This document shows, piece after piece, positions 1-11,900 of a stretch of DNA of 64,000 nt (positions are counted from its first letter, which is position 1; each line of letters opens with the position of its first letter). The notes under the pieces are model-generated. The model was not told the DNA's origin, did not search any database, and worked only from the letters and a program-made list of their open reading frames with translations. Both the position numbers and the translations under genes were made by a program. Origin of the DNA: Salminus brasiliensis (lineage: Eukaryota > Chordata > Actinopteri > Characiformes > Bryconidae); assembly GCF_030463535.1 (NCBI RefSeq), contig NC_132879.1, forward strand, positions 38,305,425-38,369,424, written 5' to 3'.

Positions 1-399
1 GTCAACGCGTCTTGAAGCATCCTCGACAGGACCACCCGTATCAACTGCATCATTGGACCAGCTGCAAAATACATAATCGCAAGATCACACCGTCCACCGC
101 GATTCTCGTGGCTGGTATTATTATGATCATCACTACCATTGTTTTTATAATGCTATATTAATGTGCGCCATACCCCTCCTCCAGCAGAAATGTTGTGAGA
201 AATCCAATCACAACAGGTGTGAGCAGCTATGCGTTTTGGCAATCATTTGTGATCGGATCACCCTAGACGATTGTTAATGACAGGTATGAACGGGGCCTAA
301 AAGCTCCTCCCACATTTGCCAAAATACATTTTATAATTCAAGGTGGAACTTTTTTGGAAGCAAGCGTTTCACAATGAGAAAATCACACCAACAGTAAAA
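1..399. other. Unassigned sequence, left edge (nell2 intron 2)
   Basis: No coding, RNA or recognisable repeat family was identified here. By position it belongs to intron 2 of the minus-strand NELL gene, whose exon 2 starts at 9,024 and whose exon 3 is not in the window. None of the minus-strand reading frames between 1 and 8,901 resembles the NELL laminin-G/TSPN region that should follow exon 2, so intron 2 is at least 8.9 kb. Confidence 0.5.
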
Positions 400-620
400 C
401 ACAGTGTTGGTGGTGGTGGTAGAGTGATGGTGTGGGTATAATTTGCTGCTTCCGGGTCTGGTCTTTGCCAGAAAATCCTGCAGGACATTCCCTGGTCATC
501 ATCCCTTAATCTAAAGCGCAACTGGGTTATGCAGCAAGACAATGTTCCAAAGCTCAAGAGCTCAAGGCCAACTTTGAGGGAATAAAAAGAAGGAAAATTC
601 AGCTTCCACAACATGCTACA
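400..620 (+). mobile_element. Tc1-like transposase relic
   Basis: A plus-strand frame reads VMVW, then a stop, then FAASG, and further on MQQDNVPKL. These correspond to the two landmark motifs of Tc1/mariner transposases, the V-MVWGCF-G strand and the QQDNDPKHT motif carrying a catalytic Asp of the DDE triad. The spacing between them is close to that of an intact transposase. Stops and the PKL for PKH change show it is dead. No terminal inverted repeats were found, so the family is unassigned. Confidence 0.55.
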
Positions 621-2189
621 ACAAACCATCTGGATTAGACAATTTCCCAATAATGAGAGAGTGTTTGCAAATGAAAGCAAATAATGGACACTGTCAAGTA
701 TGTAGTTTGCGGAATGCTCAACCGGACAAGTGATTTGTTACTGCTGTCCTGACTTTGTGTTTTACGTGGTTTCAGTCTCATTTTAGTTCATCTACAGCAT
801 CGAGTATGTAAGAGCACTAGCTGTTGATTCCATGATCGATCACCTCATGTCAACACACACAACCAAACAGAGACTGACCAGAAAAAAAGGCTGGCGACTG
901 GGATCCAAATAAGAGCAAGTTGATTTTAAGGACAAAATCAAACACGCACTACATCTCTGATGAGGATTGTACTCTTTCTAAAGTACATTGGTGTTCTGCC
1001 TTCGACAGAATGGAGACCACTATGACTGGCATTTTTTTTATATAAATTTAATTTATTCATGCTGATGGTAACTGATTCCATGGTGATTTGTACTTGCAGC
1101 AGCATTTTAGAAATAATGAACTGGAAAACCTCAGTAGCCTAGTAGTTTATTACATGGCATCTCTCTCATCTGGGCAGAGTATTTTTTTTTCCCATGTTCC
1201 CATTTATTTATTTATTTTTACCTTGCTTTCCAAATCAATACCAAATTAAGAACCTCAGGGGAGCACGCGCAAGAAGGCGTTTACTGCAGTTAGACCATTA
1301 AAAGCTATTAAACACAGTTTGAATCTTTGCAAAGGAGCAAAATGCCACAGTTAAAAAAAAAAAAAAAAAAAAGCAGGCAACTAACACCACTCCTGGCTGA
1401 CAATGGCTGTGTCGTTGTGCTTGGCTGACCCGTCAGCTGCGGCTCACATGTAAAGCAGTGGAACCCCCGCCAATGCCTTCATTTCCTACCCGTAAAATTG
1501 CACTCATTAACATTGGATGAATAATTCACGCACACTTACAATGACACGACGAACAAGTGTCTCAACTCTAATTAACATTGCTTTAATCACGAGATATTAA
1601 CATTACATTTCTCCCATGACTGCCTCTGAGCTACGTAACAAACAGAGTGCTAGTGTGTGTGTGTGTGTGAGTGTGTAGGAATGTGTGGCTTTTAAGTGTT
1701 ACCCGATGTCTATCTCCCCTCCCAGAGGATGCACTAGTAAGGGGAACCTGACTTCAGAAGAGCAAACAGAAGGTAGAGACAGGAAAGATCTCAGACAGTC
1801 TCAAACCAGAAGAAACTCGCTCAGCTAACGTCCCGCCTCAGGGTCAGTGTGCTCAAATAGCCGATGAATTAGCAGCAATTTGATCCTGGCACTTAGAGCC
1901 AGTCAGACGGCTGCATTGTGAATGAGAGAGCAAGAGTGGAACGGTACTTCTTTTCTAGCTTCTGTGATGCACCTGCTCACTTAAGCATGCATGCATCATT
2001 TACACCAGTGGTCTCCAGCCCTCCAGCTCCAACCCAAATCTAACATACTCCATTCAGCCAATTAAGGATTTCTGAAGGCAGTAATTAGTTGGATCAGGTG
2101 GGGTGTACAAGGGTTGGATGCAAAGTCTGTGGGAGGGTAGCCTAGAACAGAACGCTAACTTTATAGTTACAAAAGAAACAAAGTACATC
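621..2189. other. Intronic sequence with possible conserved noncoding block
   Basis: No exon or transposon was recognised. There is an A-run near 1,344-1,362 and a short GT run near 1,650-1,670. The stretch from about 1,240 to 1,640 reads as less repetitive than its surroundings and holds several TAATTA/ATTAAC homeodomain-type cores, which would suit a regulatory element. That reading is an impression and would need cross-species alignment. Confidence 0.25.
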
Positions 2190-2216
2190 ATAATAAATAA
2201 TAATAATAATAATAAT
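2190..2216. repeat. (AAT)n microsatellite
   Basis: A run of about nine AAT units with one interruption, seen directly in the sequence. Confidence 0.9.
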
Positions 2217-2235
2217 GCTCAAATACTAATAAAAT

Positions 2236-2432
2236 ACACTGTATGGCCAAAGTCTCTACTGTTCTGGAAAGACTAGTTCCTACTAGATGTAGGAACATTG
2301 CTATGAGAATTTCATTACATATCAGCAACAAAAGCATAAGTGATGTAAGGTACTGATGCTGGAAATTAATTCTGAAACTCAAACCTCATTTTATCATATC
2401 CCAAAGGTACTAAATGGAGCTTCATCACTCCC
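2236..2432 (+). mobile_element. Short nonautonomous Tc1-type element, degraded
   Basis: This aligns by eye with the element at 49,734-50,165. Shared landmarks in order are a left end like CACTATATTG-CAAAAGT, a TCT(A/T)CTGT-CTGG-AA segment, CTACTAGAT, CATTGCTATGAG/CATTGCTGTGAG, GGATGATCAC-like residue, and ATCCCAAAAGTACTGAAT. The family is a widespread nonautonomous repeat in teleosts whose end resembles fish Tc1 termini. This copy lacks about 40 bases near its left end and has no right end. Confidence 0.55.
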
Positions 2433-4043
2433 CAAAAAATAAAAAGAATATATATTTTTTTTAGCCCCTCGCAGACAATTGGCATCAAGCAAGGTATACT
2501 TAGGCTTTTGCAATGGAGCTGACTTCATTGTAATATGCCTTTTTAACAAGGCATGTAGTTCTTCAAGGTTTTAGAGGTACTTACAATTTATCATTACAAC
2601 CACAACCAATCATCATATCCTTTCCATCATATCTCTTAATGTGACTTAAACATCATAAAAGATTTTCTTCTCAAATTGGTCAAATTGTAATGAAATGTTT
2701 GATGCATGACAGTTACAAGATGACATGCCTTCACTGTCTAACTCACAACCTTGCTTACTGAACACCTCAGCCTCATCTCTATAGTTAAAAGCACTGCAAC
2801 AGCACATCCTCTATCCTTTCGTCATCTTCACTTTCGTTCCCCCTATCCCCAACTTTTTCCCTACTCATAAACAGGACACTGGGACACCTCATCAGGGAGG
2901 GAGCGCCACTGGTTGTCTCATTTCCATTCTGCAGACAGCCGACTTCATTCAAAACCCCGTGTGTAATTCCGTCGCCAGGCCATCCGTCTTACAGCATGGA
3001 TCGATGCAGCACGTGAGCCTCCCAGGCCCCGCTCCTGGAGCTGCCACTTCCTCAGTGATGTCCAGAATGCAGAGGAGCTCTAACGAGAATAGAGGTTGAG
3101 GGGTCGATGTTCTGAGCCTGTTGTGCCACTTTGCATTTTCTCTAGGTTTCATGTATGACGGCAGTATAAATGTGCAGTTTTTTTTTGTTGGTTTTATTTT
3201 AATGGAAATAAATACATGCGTGCATACATTCTCCATCACCATCATGTATGTGGATTTAAGGGAAAATTGAGGACACAAAACATGAGCATATTATGCAGAT
3301 GTGAGTTTTTGTAAGTGTAGCTGATTATATTATACACTCAATTTAATAAAGTCAGAGTGACTAATTTAGCAGCAGTGTCAGAGTGTTTTAATGAGAATTT
3401 ATTTAAAGGACCCATTTCTGCCATTTTTCTTGTTTTCTTTGGACCTCTAATGAGATTTTTCTGGATTTATGCATCTACAAATTTGTTGTTCAAAAAGCAG
3501 TCCAGGCTAAAACACTTCTTAATTTGGCTTTAACCTGAATGGGTGGATCTAATCTAAAATAGCCTGAACACATGAATTTATGTAAATGGTTTTTCGTGAC
3601 ATCATAAATCCAAATGTAATTTAAAACAGCTTGTATATAACCTTACTTTCCATTTATGTACTGTACAGGCTGGTGAATTAGGAAAACACACCCCTAGTTC
3701 TCATTTCCATGATTTGTTGCTAATGAGTGACATGCTATCTTTGTGTGCACAGTGTCCAACCAACCATTCTTGGTCAGTTTCTCTGAAAAAAAAAGACAGT
3801 GAGCCTGCTAGTCATCTTCCTGAAAATGAATCAGGAACAGGATAAATCGTAGAAATAGGAGATTTCTATCAAAAAGAAAATCAACATCACTATGGAATTA
3901 TAGCAGCAACATCGCAACAGGGATAAGAGAAGCAGTGTCCACTTGGGGCCAAGATGAGAGCTGTCTACTGACAGACACTCCTGAACAAGTGGACCAGGTT
4001 GCAGTGATTTGGCCATAGGCTGCATCTTGCAGTTGCTAAGGTA
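2433..4043. other. Intronic sequence, nothing recognised
   Basis: No exon, RNA gene or known repeat was recognised. A minus-strand open frame at 2,949-3,278 covers a somewhat GC-richer patch at 2,960-3,130, but its product resembles nothing I know and it does not match NELL exon 3. Confidence 0.4.
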
Positions 4044-4919
4044 CAGCAGCATGCAAACATTCGGGCACCCAACTGCAATCTGCTTTAACTCTTAACAAAG
4101 TCTCAGACCTCAGAGCTTGGACTGGACAACCAAAAAACTGAAATAACTGTTTGTAGGATTGCCAAAACAGCAGGGCAAAATCCTTTTATGACAGTTTTAG
4201 CGGACTAATGTTTCACTTTTTTGTTGTACTGACCATCATAGAAGAGTCCTCAGAAGAAAACCTAAGTACTTCGTACTGACCATGGTGGGTGCCCAAACTT
4301 TTATTTCAGGGTCTATTTTTATTTTTTCAACCTGTAAAAGATGAAAATGCAGTATTTAGGAAATGTCTCAACTATGTATTTTGGAAATCAGATCATCTTG
4401 TACTCACTTGGCTATTCATACTAAGGGTGTCACAATACCAGCATTTTGGTAGCACTGAAATTATAGGATTCTTGATACCAATTTTGATACAACAGCAGCA
4501 GTCAGATAACCGGAGCACAGCTCTTCTTGGTATGAGTAGATCAAATCAGCACTGTGCTTCTAGTGTTAAGAGAAGACACACACATCATGCTAACATCACT
4601 ACTATTTCAGGTGCTTAGATACATTTGAGGTGCTTCTGCCTTTTGTTCTGAATGCTTTGTGACACCATTTACATACTGATCCCTGATCATCCGACTGAAA
4701 TCCACCTGATGCCATTCCATATGCTTTTGTTATGGTTACCACCTCCTCCCTCTTCTCTACACACAAATGCTTATTAATCAGCCGTTATCAGGTCTTGCGT
4801 ATCTATGATGGCTGCGGTAGTTTCGGTTCCTTTCGGTACCATAGAAAACTAGTACCGTCATGTTTTACAGTATACAACAGATATTTAGAGCGGGGTGCCC
4901 AAACATTTACATGCCAATG
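4044..4919 (+). mobile_element. Tc1-like element, family with GCATGCAAA ends, copy 1
   Basis: The left end reads CAGCAGCATGCAAACATTCG and the right end is its approximate inverted complement, TGCCCAAACATTTACATGCC. Both abut TA, the Tc1/mariner target. Internal landmarks shared with the copies near 39.3 kb and 51.4 kb include a tail reading GACCAT-A-GGTGCCCAAACTT and ATCATCTTGTACTCACTT. The transposase region is deleted. From about 4,427 to 4,885 the sequence matches neither other copy and begins GGGTGTCACAATACC, so a second element may be nested there. Confidence 0.6.
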
Positions 4920-5034
4920 TATATTAAATAAGCTTTTACTAAACACCCTGTCCTTCACAAAATCTTTATAGGCAATGCATTATTAAAGGTTCCATCAATT
5001 TCAAACTAGAGGGCACACCACCAGTGTAAAACCT

Positions 5035-5658
5035 GTGAAAAAGAAAGAATGCATCGAATGTGTTGCAGATGACTGCAAGAATATGGCAGGTTGGCTACTT
5101 CTTACTCAGCTGGAAGGGTGGAAGAGGTGCTCTTGCGAACGCCAAAAGGGTACTCGATCTAACAACACATTACCTCGTATCAGAATATCAAACAAGGTGG
5201 GGTTCCAGACAGATGACAATCTAGAGCAGCAGGAGGAACCTGTCTACAAGAGGCAAGAAGATGAGGCATCCTTTTCCAACCTGGTAAGATACAGACATCC
5301 TGAAATCTGTCAATTATAATAACCTATATCAAGCCAGTTCTTCACTCCTTGAACACTTCAATGCTGCTAAGTCAAAAGGAAGACACAGACATGATTTTGA
5401 ACTATACTAATTAGAAATGTAAAGGATAAAACTACTTAGGAGCTGCAATCTATGGCATATAGTTTGGACCCCCTGTTCAAGATGGGCTTCATCAGTGCAG
5501 ACGACAAGCCCCAAGTCAATACCAGAGTGACATCTGAGATGACGGAATCACATGAGACATCAAGCTGTAGCACTGAAGTGGAGCCCAAAGTTACTGACAC
5601 GCCCCAGGCAAAGAAAGCCAAAAAGGCCTTGGGAGCTTACTCTAAACATAGCTGAGCT
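5035..5658 (+). mobile_element. hAT (BED-finger) transposase relic
   Basis: Two plus-strand open segments resemble the ends of ZBED/hAT transposases. The first (5,035-5,319) ends in SNLVRYRHPE, similar to the tail of a BED zinc finger (SNL-RHL-RHPE). The second (5,452-5,655) begins with a SLDPLFKMGF segment like the conserved LDPRFK motif near the hAT dimerisation region, and ends with PQAKKAKKALGAYSKHS like the PPPKKAKKTLGSFF tail of that family. The central catalytic region is missing and stops separate the two parts. No 8-bp target duplication was found. Confidence 0.5.
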
Positions 5659-5788
5659 GCAGCTAATGGATTAAATCTGCTAGAAATCAGATTTGAATAA
5701 CGACCAACATTTTGCTTATTACAAGTTATTGCTATAACTTATTGCATATTCTATGACAAAGTACAGATATTTATTGATTATTTTGATC

Positions 5789-5790
<2 letters not shown>

Positions 5791-5844
<54 letters not shown>
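5791..5844. repeat. (TA)n(TG)n compound microsatellite
   Basis: About 13 TA units run directly into about 13 TG units. Confidence 0.95.
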
Positions 5845-5847
<3 letters not shown>

Positions 5848-6054
5848 TTGTAGTAAAGTAAGCCACTGTTAACCTATAAAGACAGGACAACGCTTTCTAA
5901 CAGCATTCTAGTTTAAAAAGTAGCCAATTTGTTAGTGCATTTATAAAGTTTGTTTAACTGGCAAATTGTTGTTTATGGGCAAATTGAAAAAAACAAAAAC
6001 ACAGTGACGCACACTTTTGGTCATACCGACCAGCCCTAGTAGGCGCCCTACTGC

Positions 6055-6588
6055 CCTACCGCTGATCCATAGGCCCAAAAGGTTCCAGTTTTGTTTCATC
6101 ACTTTACAGAACAGGATCCCAAAATTTCCATGACTTTTATTAACCCATTTATATGGGTTGAACATGCGAGCTATACTTCCAGCTGTATCTCTAGGAACAT
6201 TCAGTGTTTTGCTCTCTTTTTGCATCCCTTTTCTTGTTTGTGCAAGGCAATTATCTCTTCTCTCAACTTTCTAAACAACTCTCTTGACTTAGCCATATTT
6301 CTAAATTGCAATCAAACATCATTAAACCCCTAGCCAGTTCAGGTAATTGATGCATTTCACCTCAGGCACACCTGGTGCAACTAATGAATGAACACCGGAT
6401 TTGCAAATGTGTGAACTTATGAAGGATTCTGTTCAGGGGGTTGAATCATTCTCAGACTGCAGTAGTGGACTGCAGGAGAGATCCCTTGTTATAGTATTGT
6501 TTTAATTGGTTTATTGCTGGAAGTTTGAAAAAAAATGCTAAGGAGTCATATAGGGTTGAATAATTTCGATGTAAATGACCTATTTTGT
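6055..6588 (-). mobile_element. Tc1-like element, family with TTCAACCCC ends, copy 1
   Basis: The minus strand encodes a transposase N terminus starting at the ATG at 6,296-6,294: MAKSRELFRKLREEII, the standard helix-turn-helix start of fish Tc1 transposases. It is followed by a frameshifted segment and then the residue FCKVMKQNW-LLGLWIS, corresponding to the [13 protein letters not shown] region. The right terminus, GGGTTGAATAATTTCGATGT, inversely matches the left end of the copies at 21,079 and 45,538. The C-terminal half and the other terminus are lost. Confidence 0.65.
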
Positions 6589-7605
6589 CACTCATGTTAA
6601 TTCCCTCATGTGATAATGAAGCTTCCTTAGTTTAATGCTCGTTTTTAACCTTTAAAAGATACCGCCTACTGTAATCTCTCTGTTCCCTTCTAGACACCAC
6701 CCTCCCTCTGCATTCACAGATGAGCCCCTCATTTCAGGTTAAGCAGCATGCATAATTAAGATAACTGACTTTAGACCTTGCACACATACTGAAAGAACAC
6801 AGATCATCAGAACAGCACTATTTAAATTCTTATGCTGTGAGGTAACCTCAATGTGTGTCTGTTGTCCAGGTTATCGTTTCCTTAATTCTATTCTTTTAGC
6901 AGGATTAAAATGAGAATTACTGCCCCCTGAGCATAAAATAACTTCATTTATTAACACTGCTATCTCTTCATCACTGAGTTTTCATTTTCCATTTTGTCCT
7001 GAGCTAGTTGATGGCTTCCCTGCATCGCTGCGCCTTTTAAATCCTGCTCTTTACAAGCATCAGCCAGTTGGTAGGCAGTCCTATGCGCAGTGATTATCTA
7101 CAGCAGCAGTAAATCAAACGATATCATCAGATGTGTTGTGAGTTCATTTTTTAGTTGCATTGCAGATTGGTTTTTGTGAGGCAAAACAGTTGGTGGGGAG
7201 TGCTATTTCTAATAACAGGGATGCACCAATATTACTTTACGATATGATACCTAATCATCTTCTAATATATCTAAGATTACTACTATATCTAACCTAAGCA
7301 CTTGATATATCTGCTGTCCAATGAAAACCATGTAGCTACATTTTTATACTTTTCCTGTAAAGTTTCCATTTTGGAGATGGACAGCGACAATATGTACCTA
7401 TTAAACCTATAAACGTATGATTTTTTCACTCATTACACATTTTTTTTGGTAAGTCAGTGTTCTGTGCCACAAATTTAATTGAATTTACATAAAATACCAG
7501 CATTTACAGGTTGAATAATGTTGGTTTCAAGCTATTTACATGTAAACAACTAAACTTTCTTAACTTTAAATGGAAGAAAATGTAAAAAGATTTTATTCAA
7601 AGTAA
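6589..7605. other. Intronic sequence, nothing recognised
   Basis: AT-rich DNA with no recognisable gene, RNA or repeat family. Confidence 0.4.
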
Positions 7606-7947
7606 GGCTGGGTGATATGGTAAAATACAAAACATCACAATATTTAAAGACATTTTTCACAATATTTATCAAGATACATAATTTAATCACAGCCTAAACA
7701 CATCAGTAGCGACACACTTCTAAAAACCTACTGTTCAGATAATTTCCCGTACTGAGTACAGTGATTCTTATTCAACATCTGCTGCACTTTATCTAATTAA
7801 ACCAGTCTAATTACACTGCTTGTAATGAAACCTGATCAGTGTTCTTTAAGAACTAACAGTATCCTCGATATGCTTAGAAATGCATATTGTGCATCACAAT
7901 AACACAATTGATCACAATATGATAAAATATTGTCATATTACCCAGCT
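7606..7947. mobile_element. Short inverted-repeat DNA element (MITE-like)
   Basis: The left end GGCTGGGTGATATGG and the right end CATATTACCCAGCT are near-perfect inverted complements about 340 bp apart. Next to both ends lie CACAATAT-type AT-rich subterminal repeats. This matches the general form of common fish nonautonomous DNA elements beginning GGCTGGGYGATATGG. There is no coding capacity and I could not establish a target-site duplication. Confidence 0.65.
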
Positions 7948-8901
7948 CTACATTACAGATTTTGCACTCACTCCACTCTACATTCTACTCACATTTTGCT
8001 CGTGTCAGAATCCGTTTCATGGTATTGGGGTTTTGTATTATTAATACCAACACTGTAGTATCGGCACTGATTCAGTATTAGTGCAGAACACAACAAAATT
8101 ACTACTGAGACAATATTGATTGAGCACCAAGCTGGAAATTACAAAATCATGTAATTCAAATCAAACAAAATCATGCATGAAGCATACCATTATTAATTAC
8201 AATGGTTAAATATTTGCACAAAGTATTAGGCTGCCGTCACCTGCGTTTCATCAGGGCTAAGAACTAGCTTAAACGACAGAAGGATTTATTGTTTATCGTA
8301 CATCAAATGAACATGCTAATCTGACATGAATAATAACAAATCTGCTTTAAGTACATGCTAATAACATTTAAAGGAATACTTTTGTTGTAGTTGTGCCTGA
8401 TTATACAAATCCTTATCTGTTTTAAACAGCGGATATAAACTGTATTTTGACTGCAAAAGCATACTCGCATGTAGAAGGTCACAGGAAAAATACCCAATGC
8501 CTCAAGGTGGAATTCATGGCCTAGACATGCAGCACCACATGCCCTGCATATGGTAGTTGTTACTGTGCATTAATGGATGGGCTACTGGAGCAGCACGGAT
8601 GGCTGTTAACCTGTTTACCATGCTGCCTGCTGTTTTGCTGTTGTTGTGATCCATTTTTCATGAGAGATTAAGATTAAGTGGAGGGCAAAACTATGCCGTT
8701 CCAAGCAGCTGCACACCACCGCCTGGCTGGCAGCTTTTCAACCAGATGTTTGCTGTGGATTGACCACTTCAATCTCATTTTGGAATTCATTTTAAAAATG
8801 AAACAGTGACCTCCCACAGGACATTTTACAGAGAGAAGTGACTGCATGAGTGGTTTGCTAATGAGCATTATGTGGTGGAGAATTAAAACTCCAGATCCTA
8901 C
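7948..8901. other. Intron 2 sequence next to the nell2 exon 2 donor
   Basis: No exon beyond the donor at 8,901-8,900 was found. From about 8,010 to 8,090 there are decayed GTATTGG/AATACC motifs resembling part of a dispersed DNA repeat, but too little remains to assign it. Confidence 0.35.
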
Positions 8902-11900
8902 CTTTAAACTGAAAGGCTCTGCTCTCATTGTGAAAGCCCTGGACTTGGGAAACTCCTGCATAAGACTCGTCAACATTCAGCTCCTCAAAGAAGTCAATGC
9001 GTAGTGCTGGATCAACCCCAAAACCTGAAACTGAAGAAAAAACAACTGAAATAAAAAGCAGGATCAAAACCAAGAACTTAAAAGCAGAATCATTCCCAAC
9101 ACCTAAAAATAGAAAGCAGAGTTAACCCTAAAATTTGAGGCAATCCCAAAACCTGAAACTGAGAAACGGAGTTAACCCTAAAACCTAAAACTAAAAATGA
9201 GAGTCAACCCCAAACCCTGACACTGAAAAGCAGGATCCCCCAAACTCCCAAAACCCTGACACTGAAAAGCAGGATCCCCCAAACTCCCAAAACCCTGACA
9301 CTGAAAAGCAGGATCCCCCAAACTCCCAAAACCTGAAACTGAAAAGCAGGATCCCCAAAACTCCCAAACCCTGAAACTGAAAAGCAGGATCCCCAAACTC
9401 CCAAAACCTGAAACTGAAAAGCAGGATCCCCAAAACTCCCAAACCCTGAAACTGAAAAGCAGGATCCCCCAAACTCCCAAACCCTGAAACTCAAAAGCAG
9501 GATCCCCAAAAACTCCCAAACCCCAAAACTGAAAAGCAGGATCCCCCAAACTTCCAAACCCTGAAACTGAAAAGCAGGATCCCCAAAACTCCCAAAACTA
9601 AAAAAGCAGGATCCCCCAAACTCCCAAAACCCTGAAACTGAAAAGCAGGATCCCCAAAACTCCCAAAACCCTGAAACTGAAAAGCAGGATCCCCCAAACT
9701 CCTAAAACCTGAAACTGAAAAGCAGGATCCCCAAAACTCCCAAAACCCTGAAAGTGAAAAGCAGGATCCCCCAAACTCCAAAAACCCTGAAAGTGAAAAG
9801 CAGGATCCCCCAAACTCCTAAAACCTGAAACTGAAAAGCAGGATCCCCAAAACTCCCAAACCCTGAAACTGAAAAGCAGGATCCCCAAAACTCCCAAACC
9901 CTGAAACTGAAAAGCAGGATCCCCCAAACTCCCAAAACCCTGACACTGAAAAGCAGGATCCCCCAAACTCCCAAAACCCTGACACTGAAAAGCAGGATCC
10001 CCCAAACTCCCAAAACCCTGACACTGAAAAGCAGGATCCCCCAAACTCCCAAAACCCGAAACTGAAAAGCAGGATCCCCAAAACTCCCAAACCCTGAAAC
10101 TGAAAAGCAGGATCCCCCAAACTCCCAAAACCCTGAAACTGAAAAGCAGGATCCCCCAAACTCCCAAAACCCTGAAACTGAAAAGCAGGATCCCCAAAAC
10201 TCCCAAAACTAAAAAAGCAGGATCCCCCAAACTCCCAAAACCCTGAAACTGAAAAGCAGGATCCCCAAAACTCCCAAAACCCTGAAACTGAAAAGCAGGA
10301 TCCCCCAAACTCCTAAAACCTGAAACTGAAAAGCAGGATCCCCAAAACTCCCAAAACCCTGAAAGTGAAAAGCAGGATCCCCCAAACTCCAAAAACCCTG
10401 AAAGTGAAAAGCAGGATCCCCCAAACTCCTAAAACCTGAAACTGAAAAGCAGGATCCCCAAAACTCCCAAACCCTGAAACTGAAAAGCAGGATCCCCAAA
10501 ACTCCCAAACCCTGAAACTGAAAAGCAGGATCCCCCAAACTCCCAAAACCCTGACACTGAAAAGCAGGATCCCCCAAACTCCCAAAACCCTGACACTGAA
10601 AAGCAGGATCCCCCAAACTCCCAAAACCCTGACACTGAAAAGCAGGATCCCCCAAACTCCCAAAACCTGAAACTGAAAAGCAGGATCCCCAAAACTCCCA
10701 AACCCTGAAACTGAAAAGCAGGATCCCCAAACTCCCAAAACCCTGAAACTGAAAAGCAGGATCCCCCAAACTCCCAAAACCCTGAAACTGAAAAGCAGGA
10801 TCCCCAAAACTCCCAAAACTGAAAAGCAGGATCCCCCAAACTCCCAAAACCCTGAAACTGAAAAGCAGGATCCCCAAAACTCCCAAAACCCTGAAACTGA
10901 AAACCAGGATCCCCCAAACTCCCAAAACCCTGAAACTGAAAAGCAGGATCCCCAAACTCCCAAAACCCTGAAAGTGAAAAGCAGGATCCCCCAAACTCCC
11001 AAAACCCTGAAACTGAAAAGCAGGATCCCCAAAACTCCCAAAACCCTGAAACTGAAAAGCAGGATCCCCAAAACTCCCAAAACTAAAAAAGCAGGATCCC
11101 CCAAACTCCCAAAACCCTGAAACTGAAAAGCAGGATCCCCAAAACTCCCAAAACCCTGAAACTGAAAACCAGGATCCCCCAAACTCCCAAAACCCTGAAA
11201 CTGAAAAGCAGGATCCCCCAAACTCCTAAAACCTGAAACTGAAAAGCAGGATCCCCCAAACTCCCAAAACCCTGAAACTGAAAAGCAGGATCCCCAAAAC
11301 TCCCAAAACTGAAAAGCAGGATCCCCCAAACTCCCAAAACCCTGAAACTGAAAACCAGGATCCCCAAAACTCCCAAAACCCGAAACTGAAAAGCAGGATC
11401 CCCCAAACTCCTAAAACCTGAAACTGAAAAGCAGGATCCCCCAAACTCCTAAAACCTGAAACTGAAAAGCAGGATCCCCAAAACTCCCAAAACCCTGAAA
11501 GTGAAAAGCAGGATCCCCCAAACTCCAAAAACCCTGAAAGTGAAAAGCAGGATCCCCCAAACTCCTAAAACCTGAAACTGAAAAGCAGGATCCCCAAAAC
11601 TCCCAAACCCTGAAACTGAAAAGCAGGATCCCCAAAACTCCCAAACCCTGAAACTGAAAAGCAGGATCCCCCAAACTCCCAAAACCCTGACACTGAAAAG
11701 CAGGATCCCCCAAACTCCCAAAACCCTGACACTGAAAAGCAGGATCCCCCAAACTCCCAAAACCCTGACACTGAAAAGCAGGATCCCCCAAACTCCCAAA
11801 ACCTGAAACTGAAAAGCAGGATCCCCAAAACTCCCAAACCCTGAAACTGAAAAGCAGGATCCCCAAACTCCCAAAACCCTGAAACTGAAAAGCAGGATCC

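Noticed and set aside
2949..3278. A minus-strand frame in a GC-richer patch, considered as NELL exon 3
   Set aside because: Its sequence does not match the NELL laminin-G/TSPN region that should follow exon 2.
8858..9073. A minus-strand frame running through exon 2 with a hydrophobic start (VLILLFISVVFSSVSGFGVDP) that looks like a signal peptide
   Set aside because: The hydrophobic part is the polypyrimidine tract of the intron 1 acceptor plus a diverged repeat unit and has no ATG. A proper ATG, signal peptide and donor exist at 13,252-13,204 in the right phase.
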